From Sphingobacterium athyrii (lineage in GTDB: Bacteria; Bacteroidota; Bacteroidia; Sphingobacteriales; Sphingobacteriaceae): 64,000 nt of DNA. The DNA lies in contig NZ_QCXX01000004.1 in the NCBI RefSeq assembly GCF_003071065.1, forward strand, positions 62,614 through 126,613, written 5' to 3'. Below, in pieces: positions 9,551 through 19,368 of the stretch (the first letter of the stretch is position 1; every line of letters starts with the position of its first letter). Both the position numbers and the translations under genes were made by a program. The notes under the pieces are model-generated. The model made no database searches. It was given only the letters and a program-made list of their open reading frames with translations, and was not told the origin of the DNA.

Positions 9551-10333
9551 ATGACCCAATATTCGAATTTAAAATATGAGGTTAAAGATAGCATCGGCTA
9601 TATCCTAATAGATCGTGAACCTCAAATGAACGCCCTGAATCAAGAGACACTTGATGAATTACAGGAAATTTTTAAGCACTTCAATGCAGATAGCCATGTC
9701 CGTGGTATTATATTGACGGGAGCAGGCCAGAAAGCATTTGTCGCTGGGGCGGATATTAAGGAGTTTACTGACTTGTCAGTTGTTCAGGCACGTTGGTTAA
9801 GTGAGCGCGGGCATATCATTTTTACAGATCTTATTGAGGGAGCGCCAAAACCCGTTATTGCGGCCATCAACGGCTACGCTTTAGGTGGTGGACTTGAGAT
9901 GGCGCTGGCTTGTCATATGCGTATTGCTTCTGAAAATGCAAAAATGGGACTTCCTGAAGTTTCGTTGGGACTGATTCCGGGTTATGGTGGGACACAGCGC
10001 TTGCCCGCTTTGATCGGAAAGGGGCAAGCTATGCAGATGATTTTGACCGGCGATATGGTTGATGCGCATAAAGCCTATGAAATGGGGCTGGTGAACGAAG
10101 TGGTTCCACAGGAAAAGCTGATTTCGCGTGCCGAAGAAATACTTCGGAAAATATTTACACGTTCACGTGTCGCGGTTGCCAACGCCATAGATGCCATCAA
10201 TGCGGCTGCGGACAAAAAGCGGGATGGTAACAAAGTCGAGATGGATGCGTTTGGACACCTGTTCGGAACAGAAGATTTTAAAGAAGGGGTTTCGGCTTTT
10301 CTGGAGAAGAGACCACCCAATTTTCCGCTATAG
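9551..10333 (+). CDS. Enoyl-CoA hydratase/isomerase (crotonase) family protein
   Basis: 260 residues, crotonase fold, probably hydrating 2-enoyl-CoA in fatty-acid or amino-acid breakdown in the cytoplasm. The oxyanion-hole segments are AFVAGADIKEF (residues 62-72) and YALGGGLEMAL (109-119). Both acid/base glutamates of classical hydratases are kept: E116 and E136 (LPEVSLGLIPGYGGTQRL), with the same 20-residue spacing as the rat enzyme. I took the ATG at 9551 (MTQYSNLKYE), not the upstream in-frame codon at 9491, which would overlap the preceding gene. Exact substrate cannot be told; 3-hydroxybutyryl-CoA dehydratase is an alternative. Confidence 0.9.
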   Translation: MTQYSNLKYEVKDSIGYILIDREPQMNALNQETLDELQEIFKHFNADSHVRGIILTGAGQKAFVAGADIKEFTDLSVVQARWLSERGHIIFTDLIEGAPKPVIAAINGYALGGGLEMALACHMRIASENAKMGLPEVSLGLIPGYGGTQRLPALIGKGQAMQMILTGDMVDAHKAYEMGLVNEVVPQEKLISRAEEILRKIFTRSRVAVANAIDAINAAADKKRDGNKVEMDAFGHLFGTEDFKEGVSAFLEKRPPNFPL

Positions 10334-10366
10334 TATAGGCCGTCTTACAGCATTAGAAAGATAGAA

Positions 10367-10398
10367 AGCTTCTCAAATTAATGGGAAGCTCTTCTTTT
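10367..10398 (+). terminator. Probable terminator after enoyl-CoA hydratase gene
   Basis: Left arm AGCTTCTC (10367-10374), 8-base loop and right arm GGGAAGCT (10383-10390) with one G-U pair, followed by a T-rich tract CTTCTTTT. The rest of the gap down to the araC-type gene (10399-10574) shows no further feature that I can support. Confidence 0.55.
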
Positions 10399-10574
10399 GT
10401 CCAAGACTTTACTTAGGCAGTAATAACTTCGAAACAGCGTATAAATTTGGTGCCCTTTAACAGAACTACTATTTGAAGCTTTGGTGTGCCAGAGAGTTTC
10501 TCAGCATAGACTATGGGGTTGTTCTTGTATATCCCTGCTATCTTTGAGGCAATCGATCGGGAATTTAATCCAAC

Positions 10575-11468
10575 CTACTTTTGATACATCCTGCGATAAT
10601 CTTGAGGAGACATCTTCATCTCTTTGGTAAAGGCCTTAGAAAAATGAAAGGGATCATAGAAATGCAGCTTGAAAGCGATCTCTTTAATTTTTAGCAGCGT
10701 AAATTGCAAATATGAACAGGCTCTTTGCATGCGCAATTGATTGTAGTATACCATGGGCGGATAAGAGGTCTTCTGTTTGAATAAGTTGATCAAGTGCGAT
10801 TTTGAATAGTTAAAATGTGAAGCAATCTCGTCCAGACTAATGTTATTTTCCAGATTGTCCTTCATAAACAGGATGATATCCTGAATGATATTATCTACTT
10901 TAATCGGATTACTTTCTTTGTATTGCGTCGCATATTTGATGGATGCCAAAAAATATTGAAAGCAAAAACTTGTGTATTCTAAATTTTCTGGACTATAGCC
11001 CATTTCCAGATTTTGGTATATACTTTCAAATAACTGAAGTCGGTCGTTGTGCTTGTTTGTGTGGTTATCATTCATGTGATTGATCTGTCCGATGATATTT
11101 TCAAAAAGAGATGCTTCAGTACCTTGAAAGTGGATCCAATAAATACTCCAGGGGTCGTTGGCTCTGGAACCATAAGAATGCGTTGTGTTTTTAGGAATGA
11201 TGTAAAGATCATTTCTGGAGATATTATAAGTTATTTCATCCTGTTTGATCCACCCATGGCCGTTTTCGCAATAAATCAAAATATATTCTGCACAGCCTTC
11301 CTGACGGTCACGATAATGCTTTTTTGCATTCGGATAGTAGCCAATATGTGTGATGTGTAATTTTGAAGTAATTGCATTGGAAGCTTGGTAGTTGCACACG
11401 GAATAAGGGAGTACAATTGCCTTCTCACCTTTGAATCCTTCTGCCATCACATCCGTATCTCTATTCAT
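10575..11468 (-). CDS. AraC family transcriptional regulator
   Basis: 297 residues. The N-terminal part has a cupin-like AraC ligand-binding domain (for example EYILIYCENGHGWIKQDEITYNI with later PKNTTHSYGS, roughly residues 60-120). The C-terminal part (about 200-297) has two helix-turn-helix motifs: NISLDEIASHFNYSKSHLINLFKQ and KIKEIAFKLHFYDPFHFSKAFTKEMKMSPQDYR. It is divergent from the sugar transporter, DUF5107 and GH2 operon, so it probably senses a sugar and activates that operon, as most AraC sugar regulators do. Direct repeats in the divergent promoter region fit such binding. The ligand is unknown. Confidence 0.9.
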   Translation of the reverse strand: MNRDTDVMAEGFKGEKAIVLPYSVCNYQASNAITSKLHITHIGYYPNAKKHYRDRQEGCAEYILIYCENGHGWIKQDEITYNISRNDLYIIPKNTTHSYGSRANDPWSIYWIHFQGTEASLFENIIGQINHMNDNHTNKHNDRLQLFESIYQNLEMGYSPENLEYTSFCFQYFLASIKYATQYKESNPIKVDNIIQDIILFMKDNLENNISLDEIASHFNYSKSHLINLFKQKTSYPPMVYYNQLRMQRACSYLQFTLLKIKEIAFKLHFYDPFHFSKAFTKEMKMSPQDYRRMYQK

Positions 11469-11509
11469 AAATCAGGGAATTTGGTATATGCTATAAAAAT
11501 AGTAATATT

Positions 11510-11546
11510 TTACATGTTTATCGTGTTCACTTACATGATTTACATA
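11510..11546. promoter_or_regulatory. Candidate AraC binding sites: direct repeats in divergent promoter
   Basis: TTACATG occurs at 11510-11516 and again at 11531-11537, exactly 21 bp apart (two helical turns), and a near copy TTACATA at 11540-11546. They lie in the 126-bp gap between the divergent araC-type gene and the sugar transporter. AraC-family proteins usually bind direct repeats spaced by about two turns. Downstream, TAATTTTA (11558-11565) resembles a degenerate -7 box for the transporter. Confidence 0.45.
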
Positions 11547-11594
11547 CAGTATTCCACTAATTTTACGTCAATAAATCTAAATATGTAAATTCTT

Positions 11595-12983
11595 ATGCAA
11601 AAGACCACGACGACGTATTTGCTGTTAATCACTTTTGTGGCCGCTATTGGAGGGTTTCTTTTTGGCTACGATTGGGTTGTCATTGGAGGGGCGAAGCCTT
11701 TCTATGAGGCATATTTTCATTTGGAGTCTGCTCCTGCACTTCAGGGTTGGGCGATGTCGTCAGCAATTGTAGGCAGCTTTATCGGTGTATTGCTTTCGGG
11801 AGGTCTGGCAGATCGTTACGGTCGAAAGCCCCTGATTTATATCGCGGCGATTCTTTTTATTATTTCTGCTGTAGGAACAGGTATGGCTGCCAACCTTAGT
11901 CTCTTTATTATTTATCGTGTACTGGGTGGGATAGGGATAGGTGTGGCTTCTAATCTCGCACCGATGTATATAGCGGAGATAGCGCCCGCAGAAAGCCGCG
12001 GAAAATTTGTCTCCATCAACCAACTGACGATTGTACTGGGGATACTTGCAGCACAGATTGTCAATTGGTTGATAGCAAAGCCCGTGTTGCCCGAAGAAGT
12101 TATAGCCACAACATGGAACGGACAGCAGGGCTGGCGGTGGATGTTTTGGGCGGGAGCGATTCCGGCGGTTATTTTTTTATTGCTGCTTTTCCTGATTCCG
12201 GAAAGTCCTAGATGGTTATTCAACAAAGGAAGACATGAAGAGGCCCGACAGATTTTTTTACGGATGGGTGGTGATTATTATGCCAGCAAAAGTATGGCTA
12301 ACATGGAAGTTACCGATACGGATCATAATAGACTAAAGAAAAAGAACCTATTTCGGGGTAAGTTATTAAGGCTTTTGTTTCTAGGAAGTTTTATTGCGGT
12401 CTTTCAGCAATGGTGTGGCATCAACGTGATCTTCAATTATGCACAGGAGATTTTTACAGCTGCGGGATACACGGTGTCGGGGATGCTTTTCAATATAATT
12501 ATAACAGGCGTGATCAATGTCATATTTACCTTCGTAGGCATGTATATGGTCGATAGGGTTGGACGCCGCGCATTAATGTTGTTCGGTGCTGCAGGACTTT
12601 TCGGTATTTATGCGGCTTTAGGTGCTTGCTACTATTTCAATTGCAGCGGCATCTTTGTACTTCTCCTGGTATTAGCTGGAATTGCGGTTTATGCAATGAC
12701 ATTAGCGCCGGTAACTTGGGTTATCATTGCTGAAATTTTCCCTACGGCGGTTAGAGCGCAAGCGATGGCTATAGCGACCTCGCTGTTATGGATCGCATGT
12801 TTCGTACTTACCTATACCTTTCCGATGTTGAATCAAAGCTTGGGCGCAGCGGGCACATTTTGGCTGTATGGAATAGTCTGCTTGATTGGCTATGTCTTTT
12901 TGTGGGGACAATTGAAGGAGACCAAAGGTAAAAGTCTCGAGGAGATTGAACAGGAATGGTCGGATGAAGCGATAACACCCTAA
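11595..12983 (+). CDS. Sugar porter family MFS transporter (XylE/GLUT-like)
   Basis: 462 residues, 12 membrane helices, inner-membrane sugar/proton symporter of the sugar porter family. Family signatures are visible: FGYDWVVIGGA in helix 1, GGLADRYGRKPLIYI after helix 2, PESPRWLFNKGR at the end of the first half, QQWCGINVIFNYAQEIF (the QQ and INxxxYY-like sugar-binding region) in helix 7, DRVGRRALMLFG, and ETKGKSLEEIE near the C-terminus. ATG at 11595. It is first in a plus-strand operon with the DUF5107-TPR and GH2 genes, so it probably imports the mono- or disaccharide released by those enzymes. The specific sugar cannot be read from the sequence. Confidence 0.92.
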   Translation: MQKTTTTYLLLITFVAAIGGFLFGYDWVVIGGAKPFYEAYFHLESAPALQGWAMSSAIVGSFIGVLLSGGLADRYGRKPLIYIAAILFIISAVGTGMAANLSLFIIYRVLGGIGIGVASNLAPMYIAEIAPAESRGKFVSINQLTIVLGILAAQIVNWLIAKPVLPEEVIATTWNGQQGWRWMFWAGAIPAVIFLLLLFLIPESPRWLFNKGRHEEARQIFLRMGGDYYASKSMANMEVTDTDHNRLKKKNLFRGKLLRLLFLGSFIAVFQQWCGINVIFNYAQEIFTAAGYTVSGMLFNIIITGVINVIFTFVGMYMVDRVGRRALMLFGAAGLFGIYAALGACYYFNCSGIFVLLLVLAGIAVYAMTLAPVTWVIIAEIFPTAVRAQAMAIATSLLWIACFVLTYTFPMLNQSLGAAGTFWLYGIVCLIGYVFLWGQLKETKGKSLEEIEQEWSDEAITP

Positions 12984-13054
12984 ATTTTGCAGATAGTTGC
13001 CCTTTTTAATTATTAAATCAACTTAAAGTATATAATCTAATAGCTATTTACAAC

Positions 13055-16000
13055 ATGACAGAATTGACACGTTACCTGATTAAATCCACAGTCAATCAGC
13101 GCGGTATAGTAAAAGTTTGGGCGGAATCTGTGGCGATACCGACCTACGCGGTTGGCGCGATGGAGAAAAATCCGATTTTTGCTGAAAAACGTGTGTACCA
13201 AGGTAGCTCCGGTGTGGTATATCCCTATCCCATTATCGAAAAAATTAGCGACGAGAAAAAGGACAAGGTCTACCAGGCACTATTTTTAGAAAATGAATAT
13301 ATCAAGGTAATGATTCTGCCTGAACTCGGTGGAAGAATCCATATGGCCTACGATAAGGTTAGAGAACGACATTTTGTCTATTATAATGAAGTGATCAAAC
13401 CAGCACTGGTCGGGCTTACAGGTCCCTGGATTTCCGGCGGGATCGAGTTTAATTGGCCTCAGCATCACCGCCCGACGACCTTTATGCCAACGGAATATTT
13501 AGTTGAGCATAATACGGATGGCAGTGTGACGGTATGGTGCAATGAAATCGAACGTATGTTTCGGATGAAGGCCATGCAGGGATTTACACTCTATCCCGAC
13601 AAAGCCTTTATTGAAATTAAAGTGCAGGTCTACAACCGCACTGCGTTACCACAGACTTTCCTCTGGTGGGCCAATCCGGCTGTTGTCGTCAATGATGATT
13701 ATTATTCTGTTTTCCCACCCGATGTAAATGCCGTATTTGATCATGGTAAAAGAGAAGTTTCAACATTCCCGATAGCAACAGGAACTTATTATAAATACGA
13801 TTATTCCGCTGGAGTTGATATCGCACAATACAAGAATATTCCTGTTCCGACCTCCTATATGGCCATCCAGTCAAAATATAATTTTGTGGGCGGTTATGAA
13901 GCCGGAGATACAAATGCGGGGATGTTACACGTTGCAGACCACCATATTTCTCCGGGAAAGAAACAATGGACATGGGGGAACGGTGATTTTGGTTTGGCTT
14001 GGGACCGGAATCTGACAGACGAAAATGGCCCTTATATCGAATTAATGGCTGGTGTGTATACTGACAATCAGCCCGATTTTGCCTGGTTGCAGCCTTATGA
14101 AGTGAAATCATGGTCGCAATATTTTATGCCCTATGCGGCTGTTGGCCATGTGAAGAATGCAACGAAAGATCTTGTCCTCAATATGGAGGTCCATCAACAG
14201 TGTGCTCACATTATCCTATACGCAACAGCGGTATTTGAAGGCCTTCATATTGTTTTGAGGAATAAGCAAGGGAGAGTTTATCTGGAGGAAGAGATCTATT
14301 GTTCCCCTCGGGATATTTATAAACAAACTGTTTCTGATTTACCGGGTAATCCCTTTGATTTGATCCTTTCGGTTTATGATAGCAATGGTAATGAAATGCT
14401 GCAGTATCAATTGGAAAAGCAAAGGGATAGTAGGGATATCCCCGAACCCGCACGGGCTGTTTCAGCACCGGAATCCGTTCACTCGACGGAGGAGTTATTC
14501 CTGGCAGGACAGCATCTTGAACAATACCGGCACGCTACCTATAATCCAATGGATTACTATCTCGAGGCACTGAAACGGGATCCGCATGACGCACGGTGTA
14601 ACAATGCACTGGGAGCTCTATTATTAAGAAGTGGAAAGATAGCCGAATCTATCCCATACTTCCGTACCGCAATAGCAAGGCTTACCGAACGGAATCCAAA
14701 TCCTTACGATGGCGAGGCCTATTATAATCTAGGCTTAGCTTTACAATTGTCCGGTGAACTGGATGCAGCCTACGCCGCCTTTTATAAGGCAACCTGGAAT
14801 GCCGCCTGGCAGGATGCGGGGTATTTTGGTCTCGCACAAATAGATTCAAAACGCGGACAATGGGATGCTGCGCTGGAAAAAATAGAACGTTCAATAAACC
14901 GAAACTGGAAACACCATAAAGCCCGGCAATTAAAAACCTCGATTTTGAGAAAACTGGGGCGGGTAGAGGAAGCGTTGGGTTACATTAAAGATTCGCTGGA
15001 AATAGACCCATTCAATATGGGCTGTCAATTTGAATGGTATCTGCTGGCAAAGGACAAGACTGTTTTGACGCCGGTTCTAGATTTATGTCAAGTAAATAGA
15101 CAGAGTGTGGTAGAATATGCGCTGGATTTTGCGCAGGCTGGTCTATATGAAGAAGCCATCCAGTTATTGGAAAAAACGATCGACGATCCGCAAACTGTAT
15201 ACCCAATGATATATTATGCGTTGGGCTATTTTAGTGCATGTATCGGACAAAATGATCAAGCAAAAGCCTATTATGACAAAGCTCGTATCATGGACCCGAC
15301 TTATTGCTTCCCAAATCGGTTGGAAGAGATCCTTATACTTCAGGATGCAATCCTGCATAATAATGACGATGCAAAAGCCTATTACTACTTGGGGAATCTA
15401 TGGTACGGGCGGAGACAACATCAAGATGCAGTGGACTGCTGGGAGCAAGCCATACAATTGGATCAACAGTACCCTACCGCTTTTCGAAATTTGGCTTTGG
15501 CCTATTATAATCGAATGGACAGGAAGGAGGAAGCCGTTGCTTTGCTTGAAAAAGCATTCGCATTGGATGAGACTGATGCCCGACTGCTGATGGAATTGCA
15601 CCAGCTCTATAAGAAACAAGGGTACAACTATGGGGAGAGACTGGCGCTATTGGATCGCTATGCAGACCTTGTGGTTAGCCGAGATGATCTTTTCTTGGAA
15701 CGGATTACACTTTTCAATCTCCTGGGGCGATACGAAGAGGCTAGACAACTGCTGGCTTCCCGACAGTTTAAACCTTGGGAAGGTGGAGAAGGAAAGGTGT
15801 CCCGTCAATATACAATCTGTCATCTGGAATTGGCCAAGGAGCGTTTAAAAGTCAACGACCTCAAGCATGCACTTGCACTGCTTGCAGCCATTGACAGCTA
15901 CCCATATAATCTTGGTGAGGGTAAACTGATTACGATGGAGGAGAACGATATTGATTACTATAAGGGCATTTTATACCGTTCAATGGGAAATGAGGCGGAA

Positions 16001-16423
16001 GCAACAGCCTATTTCATCAAAGCTACACAAGGGGCTCAGGAACCTCAGCAGGCTCTCTTTTATAATGATCCGCAACCTGACAAGATATTTTTTCAAGGTC
16101 TGGCCTGGCGTGAACTCAAACAAGAAGAGAAAGCTCAACAATGTTTCCAAGGTCTAATTGATCATGGTAAAGCCTACTTGGACAGACCTTTTAAAATCGA
16201 TTATTTTGCCGTTTCATTGCCCGATATGGATATCTGGGAGGACGACCTTGACCTTAAAAATAGGATTCATTGTCTATATGTAATGGGCTTAGGGTACCTC
16301 GGTAAAGGAGATTTGCCTTTGGCTAAGGGCCATCTTGCACAGGTGCGGGAATTAGACCCCAACCATCAGGGTTGTCTATCTATCTTACGTTCTTATTTGG
16401 AGGAAGTCATCCTAAATAATTAA
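13055..16423 (+). CDS. DUF5107 domain protein with C-terminal tetratricopeptide repeats
   Basis: 1122 residues, no signal peptide, so probably cytoplasmic. The N-terminal 400-450 residues match the look of DUF5107, a beta-sandwich resembling mutarotase-type sugar domains (for example ELGGRIHMAYDKV, GGIEFNWPQHHRPTTFMP, WWANPAVVVNDDYYSVFPPD). From about residue 500 to the end the protein consists of TPR-like helical hairpins (NNALGALLLRSGKIAESIPYF, AYYYLGNLWYGRRQHQDAVDCW and others). The gene is 71 bp after the sugar transporter and 8 bp before the GH2 gene, placing it in carbohydrate metabolism. Catalytic activity is not established by anything I can see; a glycan-active or sugar-sensing scaffold role is inference. 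Confidence 0.85.
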   Translation: MTELTRYLIKSTVNQRGIVKVWAESVAIPTYAVGAMEKNPIFAEKRVYQGSSGVVYPYPIIEKISDEKKDKVYQALFLENEYIKVMILPELGGRIHMAYDKVRERHFVYYNEVIKPALVGLTGPWISGGIEFNWPQHHRPTTFMPTEYLVEHNTDGSVTVWCNEIERMFRMKAMQGFTLYPDKAFIEIKVQVYNRTALPQTFLWWANPAVVVNDDYYSVFPPDVNAVFDHGKREVSTFPIATGTYYKYDYSAGVDIAQYKNIPVPTSYMAIQSKYNFVGGYEAGDTNAGMLHVADHHISPGKKQWTWGNGDFGLAWDRNLTDENGPYIELMAGVYTDNQPDFAWLQPYEVKSWSQYFMPYAAVGHVKNATKDLVLNMEVHQQCAHIILYATAVFEGLHIVLRNKQGRVYLEEEIYCSPRDIYKQTVSDLPGNPFDLILSVYDSNGNEMLQYQLEKQRDSRDIPEPARAVSAPESVHSTEELFLAGQHLEQYRHATYNPMDYYLEALKRDPHDARCNNALGALLLRSGKIAESIPYFRTAIARLTERNPNPYDGEAYYNLGLALQLSGELDAAYAAFYKATWNAAWQDAGYFGLAQIDSKRGQWDAALEKIERSINRNWKHHKARQLKTSILRKLGRVEEALGYIKDSLEIDPFNMGCQFEWYLLAKDKTVLTPVLDLCQVNRQSVVEYALDFAQAGLYEEAIQLLEKTIDDPQTVYPMIYYALGYFSACIGQNDQAKAYYDKARIMDPTYCFPNRLEEILILQDAILHNNDDAKAYYYLGNLWYGRRQHQDAVDCWEQAIQLDQQYPTAFRNLALAYYNRMDRKEEAVALLEKAFALDETDARLLMELHQLYKKQGYNYGERLALLDRYADLVVSRDDLFLERITLFNLLGRYEEARQLLASRQFKPWEGGEGKVSRQYTICHLELAKERLKVNDLKHALALLAAIDSYPYNLGEGKLITMEENDIDYYKGILYRSMGNEAEATAYFIKATQGAQEPQQALFYNDPQPDKIFFQGLAWRELKQEEKAQQCFQGLIDHGKAYLDRPFKIDYFAVSLPDMDIWEDDLDLKNRIHCLYVMGLGYLGKGDLPLAKGHLAQVRELDPNHQGCLSILRSYLEEVILNN

Positions 16424-16431
16424 TTTCAGAC

Positions 16432-19221
16432 ATGTATCGTTATCTCATTTTATTGTTTGCTCTTTTACAGAGTTACTGCCTTTGGGCGGTCGAAGGGTAT
16501 CAGCTCAATCTTGCTGGTCAGTGGAGTGTACAGCTTGACCCAGAGGATGTGGGTGTGAAGAACGGGTGGACCAATAGGTCTTTCGCAACATCCATCAAAC
16601 TGCCGGGGACAACAGATGACGCGAGACTGGGAACGGCGAATAGCCTAGCTCCGGCGCTCACTAAACCTCAGCTTTCCCATCTGACGAGAAAACATCGGTA
16701 TGTGGGCGTAGCTTGGTACACGAAAGAGCTATCTATCCCGCGGGGCTGGGCAGGTAAGGAAATGATCCTAAAATTGGAACGGATTATATGGGAATCCACG
16801 ATCTGGATTGACGGCAAAGAAGTTCCTCAAAAACAACGAAGTTTGGTAAGTGCACATGAATTTTACTTAAGCTCGTTTCTAAAGGCCGGAAAAAAGCATC
16901 GTCTGACTATTCGCATTGACAACCGAAAGAAAATGGCGATCAGTGTCGATGATATGGCACATGCCTATACAGATCATACCCAGATTATGTGGAATGGTAT
17001 CATCGGTTCGATGTATATTGAAGCCTTGGATAAAATTCATGTCAAACAGTTAAGTACTTTTCCGGTTTTGAGCGCAAAGCGAGTAGATCTAAGTATAGTA
17101 CTTTCGAATAAAACGCAAAAAAATACTCGTAGCACGCTCAAGGTGAGGGTTAGAGGCAAAGGCGACAAGACGTTCCTTCCGGCGGTGGACAAAGAGATTT
17201 TGCTTATGCCGGGAGATTCCAGTATACAACTCAGCTATGATCTGGGGCCGGAGATGCGGGCATGGAACGAATTTTCACCAAATCTCTATGAAGTAGAAGT
17301 AGTGTGTCATTCGACTGAGGGCACAAATGTAACAAGTACCTCTTTTGGAATGAGGGAGCTGTCAAAAAAGGGTACGGCAATGAACATCAATGGACAACCT
17401 CTTTTTCTTCGGGGTACATTGGAGTGCAATATTTTCCCGTTGACCGGACATCCACCCATGGAAGAAGCTGGGTGGCTGAAGGTATTTACGACAGCTCGGC
17501 AATGGGGACTCAACCACTTAAGGTTCCACTCTTGGTGTCCCCCGGAAGCTGCTTTTGCTGTGGCTGACGAACTTGGGTTCTATCTGCAGGTTGAATTGCC
17601 GATCTGGGAAAATAATGTGGGTAAAGATGATGCGGTTTTAGGTTTTCTATATGAGGAGGCTGACAGGATGATCAAACAATACGGTAATCATCCGTCGTTC
17701 TGCTTTTGGAGTATGGGGAATGAATTGAGCGGTGACTTTGATGCCCTTAACACACTTGTAAAACATATAAAAGAGAAAGATCAGAGACACCTCTATACGG
17801 CGACATCATTTACTTTTCAACAAGGACATGGAATTTCCGGCGAACCTTTTGATGATTTTCTGATCACCCAGTGGACGGCAAAAGGATGGGTGCGAGGGCA
17901 GGGCGTATTTAACAGTGAGCCGCCGGTTTTTAATAAGAACTACATTGCTTCATTGGAAGGTGTTTCTATTCCTGTCGTTACGCATGAGATCGGGCAATAT
18001 GCCGTTTACCCCAATTTGGATGAGATTAAAAAGTATACAGGTGTATTAAAGCCGTTAAACTTTATTGCTGTAGCCGAAGATCTCAAACGCAAAGGCCTAT
18101 TGCATAAAGCTAAGGCCTATACAATGTCTTCAGGTAAGCTGGCCGCAATCCTGTATAAAGAAGAGCTGGAACGTGCGCTGAAAACACCGGGCATCAGCGG
18201 TTACCAATTACTGGATCTCCATGATTTCCCTGGCCAAGGTACCGCATTGGTGGGACTGTTAGATGCCTTCTGGGATAGTAAAAATATCCTTTCGGCAGCT
18301 GAATTCAGACAGTTTTGCGCCCCTGTGGTGCCCCTGCTTCAGTTTTCCAAAGCTGTATATACGAATGATGAAGTATTTGACGGGGTTGTAGACATCAGCA
18401 ATTATGGTGCTGTCACATTGAGCGATCAGTTGGTCGAGTGGTCTATGAAAGATGGGGCAAAAACTGTTGCAAAAGGTCACTTTCAAACAGTCGTAGGTCA
18501 GAGGTACAATGGGAATGTTGGCCGCTTTGAAGTACCACTTCAAGCCATACAGCAAGCCAAAAAGTTGACACTTCATATTAATCTCAAAGGCACGAGCTAT
18601 GAAAATCACTGGAATATATGGGTTTATCCCAAAGAAAATCAAAATGATTTTACTGAAGTAAGCTATACAAGGGAGCTGGACGACGCTTTACGGCTGTTGC
18701 AGGCTGGCAAAAAGGTTCTTTTAAATCCTGACTGGAAAAAAATTACAGGTATTGAAGGTAAATTTGTCCCAGTATTCTGGAGTCCGGTACATTTTCCGAA
18801 GCAGGCCGGAACAATGGGGTTACTCTGTGATCCAAAACATCCAGTGTTTGGTAGTTTTCCAACAGATGGGCATACAGACTGGCAGTGGTGGGATCTGCAG
18901 ATCAACTCCACAACAATGGTCATAGATCAGATCAAAGGTGGAAAAGCCCTTGTCGAAATGATAGATAATTTTGCAAACAATAGAAAACTGGCTACACTCT
19001 TTGAGGGTTCGGTGGGGAAAGGTAAACTGATGGTGGCGTCATTTGATCTGGCGACTGATTTAAACAACAGGCCCGTCGCAAGACAGATGCTGCAATCCAT
19101 ACTCACCTATATGAATAGTTCGAGGTTTGCGCCAAAAGTTATCGAAAATCCTGAGGTATTACAAAAGATTCTGCAATATAAAGAGCCGCAGGAAAAGGCA
19201 GCTCCGAAAGCTATTTATTAA
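16432..19221 (+). CDS. Glycoside hydrolase family 2 enzyme
   Basis: 929 residues, exported: signal peptide MYRYLILLFALLQSYCLWAV. A jelly-roll sugar-binding domain (GQWSVQLDPEDVG to about residue 200) is followed by an Ig-like domain and a TIM barrel. The acid/base is E431 in FWSMGNELSGD and the nucleophile is probably E519 in VVTHEIGQY, in the order expected for GH2. A C-terminal beta/alpha extension (about 740-929) is typical of Bacteroidota GH2 proteins annotated as sugar-binding domain proteins. It follows the DUF5107-TPR gene by 8 bp in the AraC-linked operon. Beta-galactosidase, glucuronidase or another beta-glycosidase are all possible. Confidence 0.88.
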   Translation: MYRYLILLFALLQSYCLWAVEGYQLNLAGQWSVQLDPEDVGVKNGWTNRSFATSIKLPGTTDDARLGTANSLAPALTKPQLSHLTRKHRYVGVAWYTKELSIPRGWAGKEMILKLERIIWESTIWIDGKEVPQKQRSLVSAHEFYLSSFLKAGKKHRLTIRIDNRKKMAISVDDMAHAYTDHTQIMWNGIIGSMYIEALDKIHVKQLSTFPVLSAKRVDLSIVLSNKTQKNTRSTLKVRVRGKGDKTFLPAVDKEILLMPGDSSIQLSYDLGPEMRAWNEFSPNLYEVEVVCHSTEGTNVTSTSFGMRELSKKGTAMNINGQPLFLRGTLECNIFPLTGHPPMEEAGWLKVFTTARQWGLNHLRFHSWCPPEAAFAVADELGFYLQVELPIWENNVGKDDAVLGFLYEEADRMIKQYGNHPSFCFWSMGNELSGDFDALNTLVKHIKEKDQRHLYTATSFTFQQGHGISGEPFDDFLITQWTAKGWVRGQGVFNSEPPVFNKNYIASLEGVSIPVVTHEIGQYAVYPNLDEIKKYTGVLKPLNFIAVAEDLKRKGLLHKAKAYTMSSGKLAAILYKEELERALKTPGISGYQLLDLHDFPGQGTALVGLLDAFWDSKNILSAAEFRQFCAPVVPLLQFSKAVYTNDEVFDGVVDISNYGAVTLSDQLVEWSMKDGAKTVAKGHFQTVVGQRYNGNVGRFEVPLQAIQQAKKLTLHINLKGTSYENHWNIWVYPKENQNDFTEVSYTRELDDALRLLQAGKKVLLNPDWKKITGIEGKFVPVFWSPVHFPKQAGTMGLLCDPKHPVFGSFPTDGHTDWQWWDLQINSTTMVIDQIKGGKALVEMIDNFANNRKLATLFEGSVGKGKLMVASFDLATDLNNRPVARQMLQSILTYMNSSRFAPKVIENPEVLQKILQYKEPQEKAAPKAIY

Positions 19222-19368
19222 ATATTATTTGGCTAATTTTCTGGTCACTATGGCGGTCTGTTCGTTATAATGGTCGATTTTGACTGTTGTTCATACTATT
19301 CTTTTGTTTCACTCGTTTTTAAGAGAACCACATTACTGTCTTTTCTTAAGTTAACAGAAATAAAAAAA

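Noticed and set aside
13689..14111. 140-codon antisense frame inside the DUF5107-TPR gene
   Set aside because: Shadow of the real gene; no start context, no family features.
18259..18642. 127-codon antisense frame inside the GH2 gene
   Set aside because: Covered by the GH2 coding sequence; no independent evidence.
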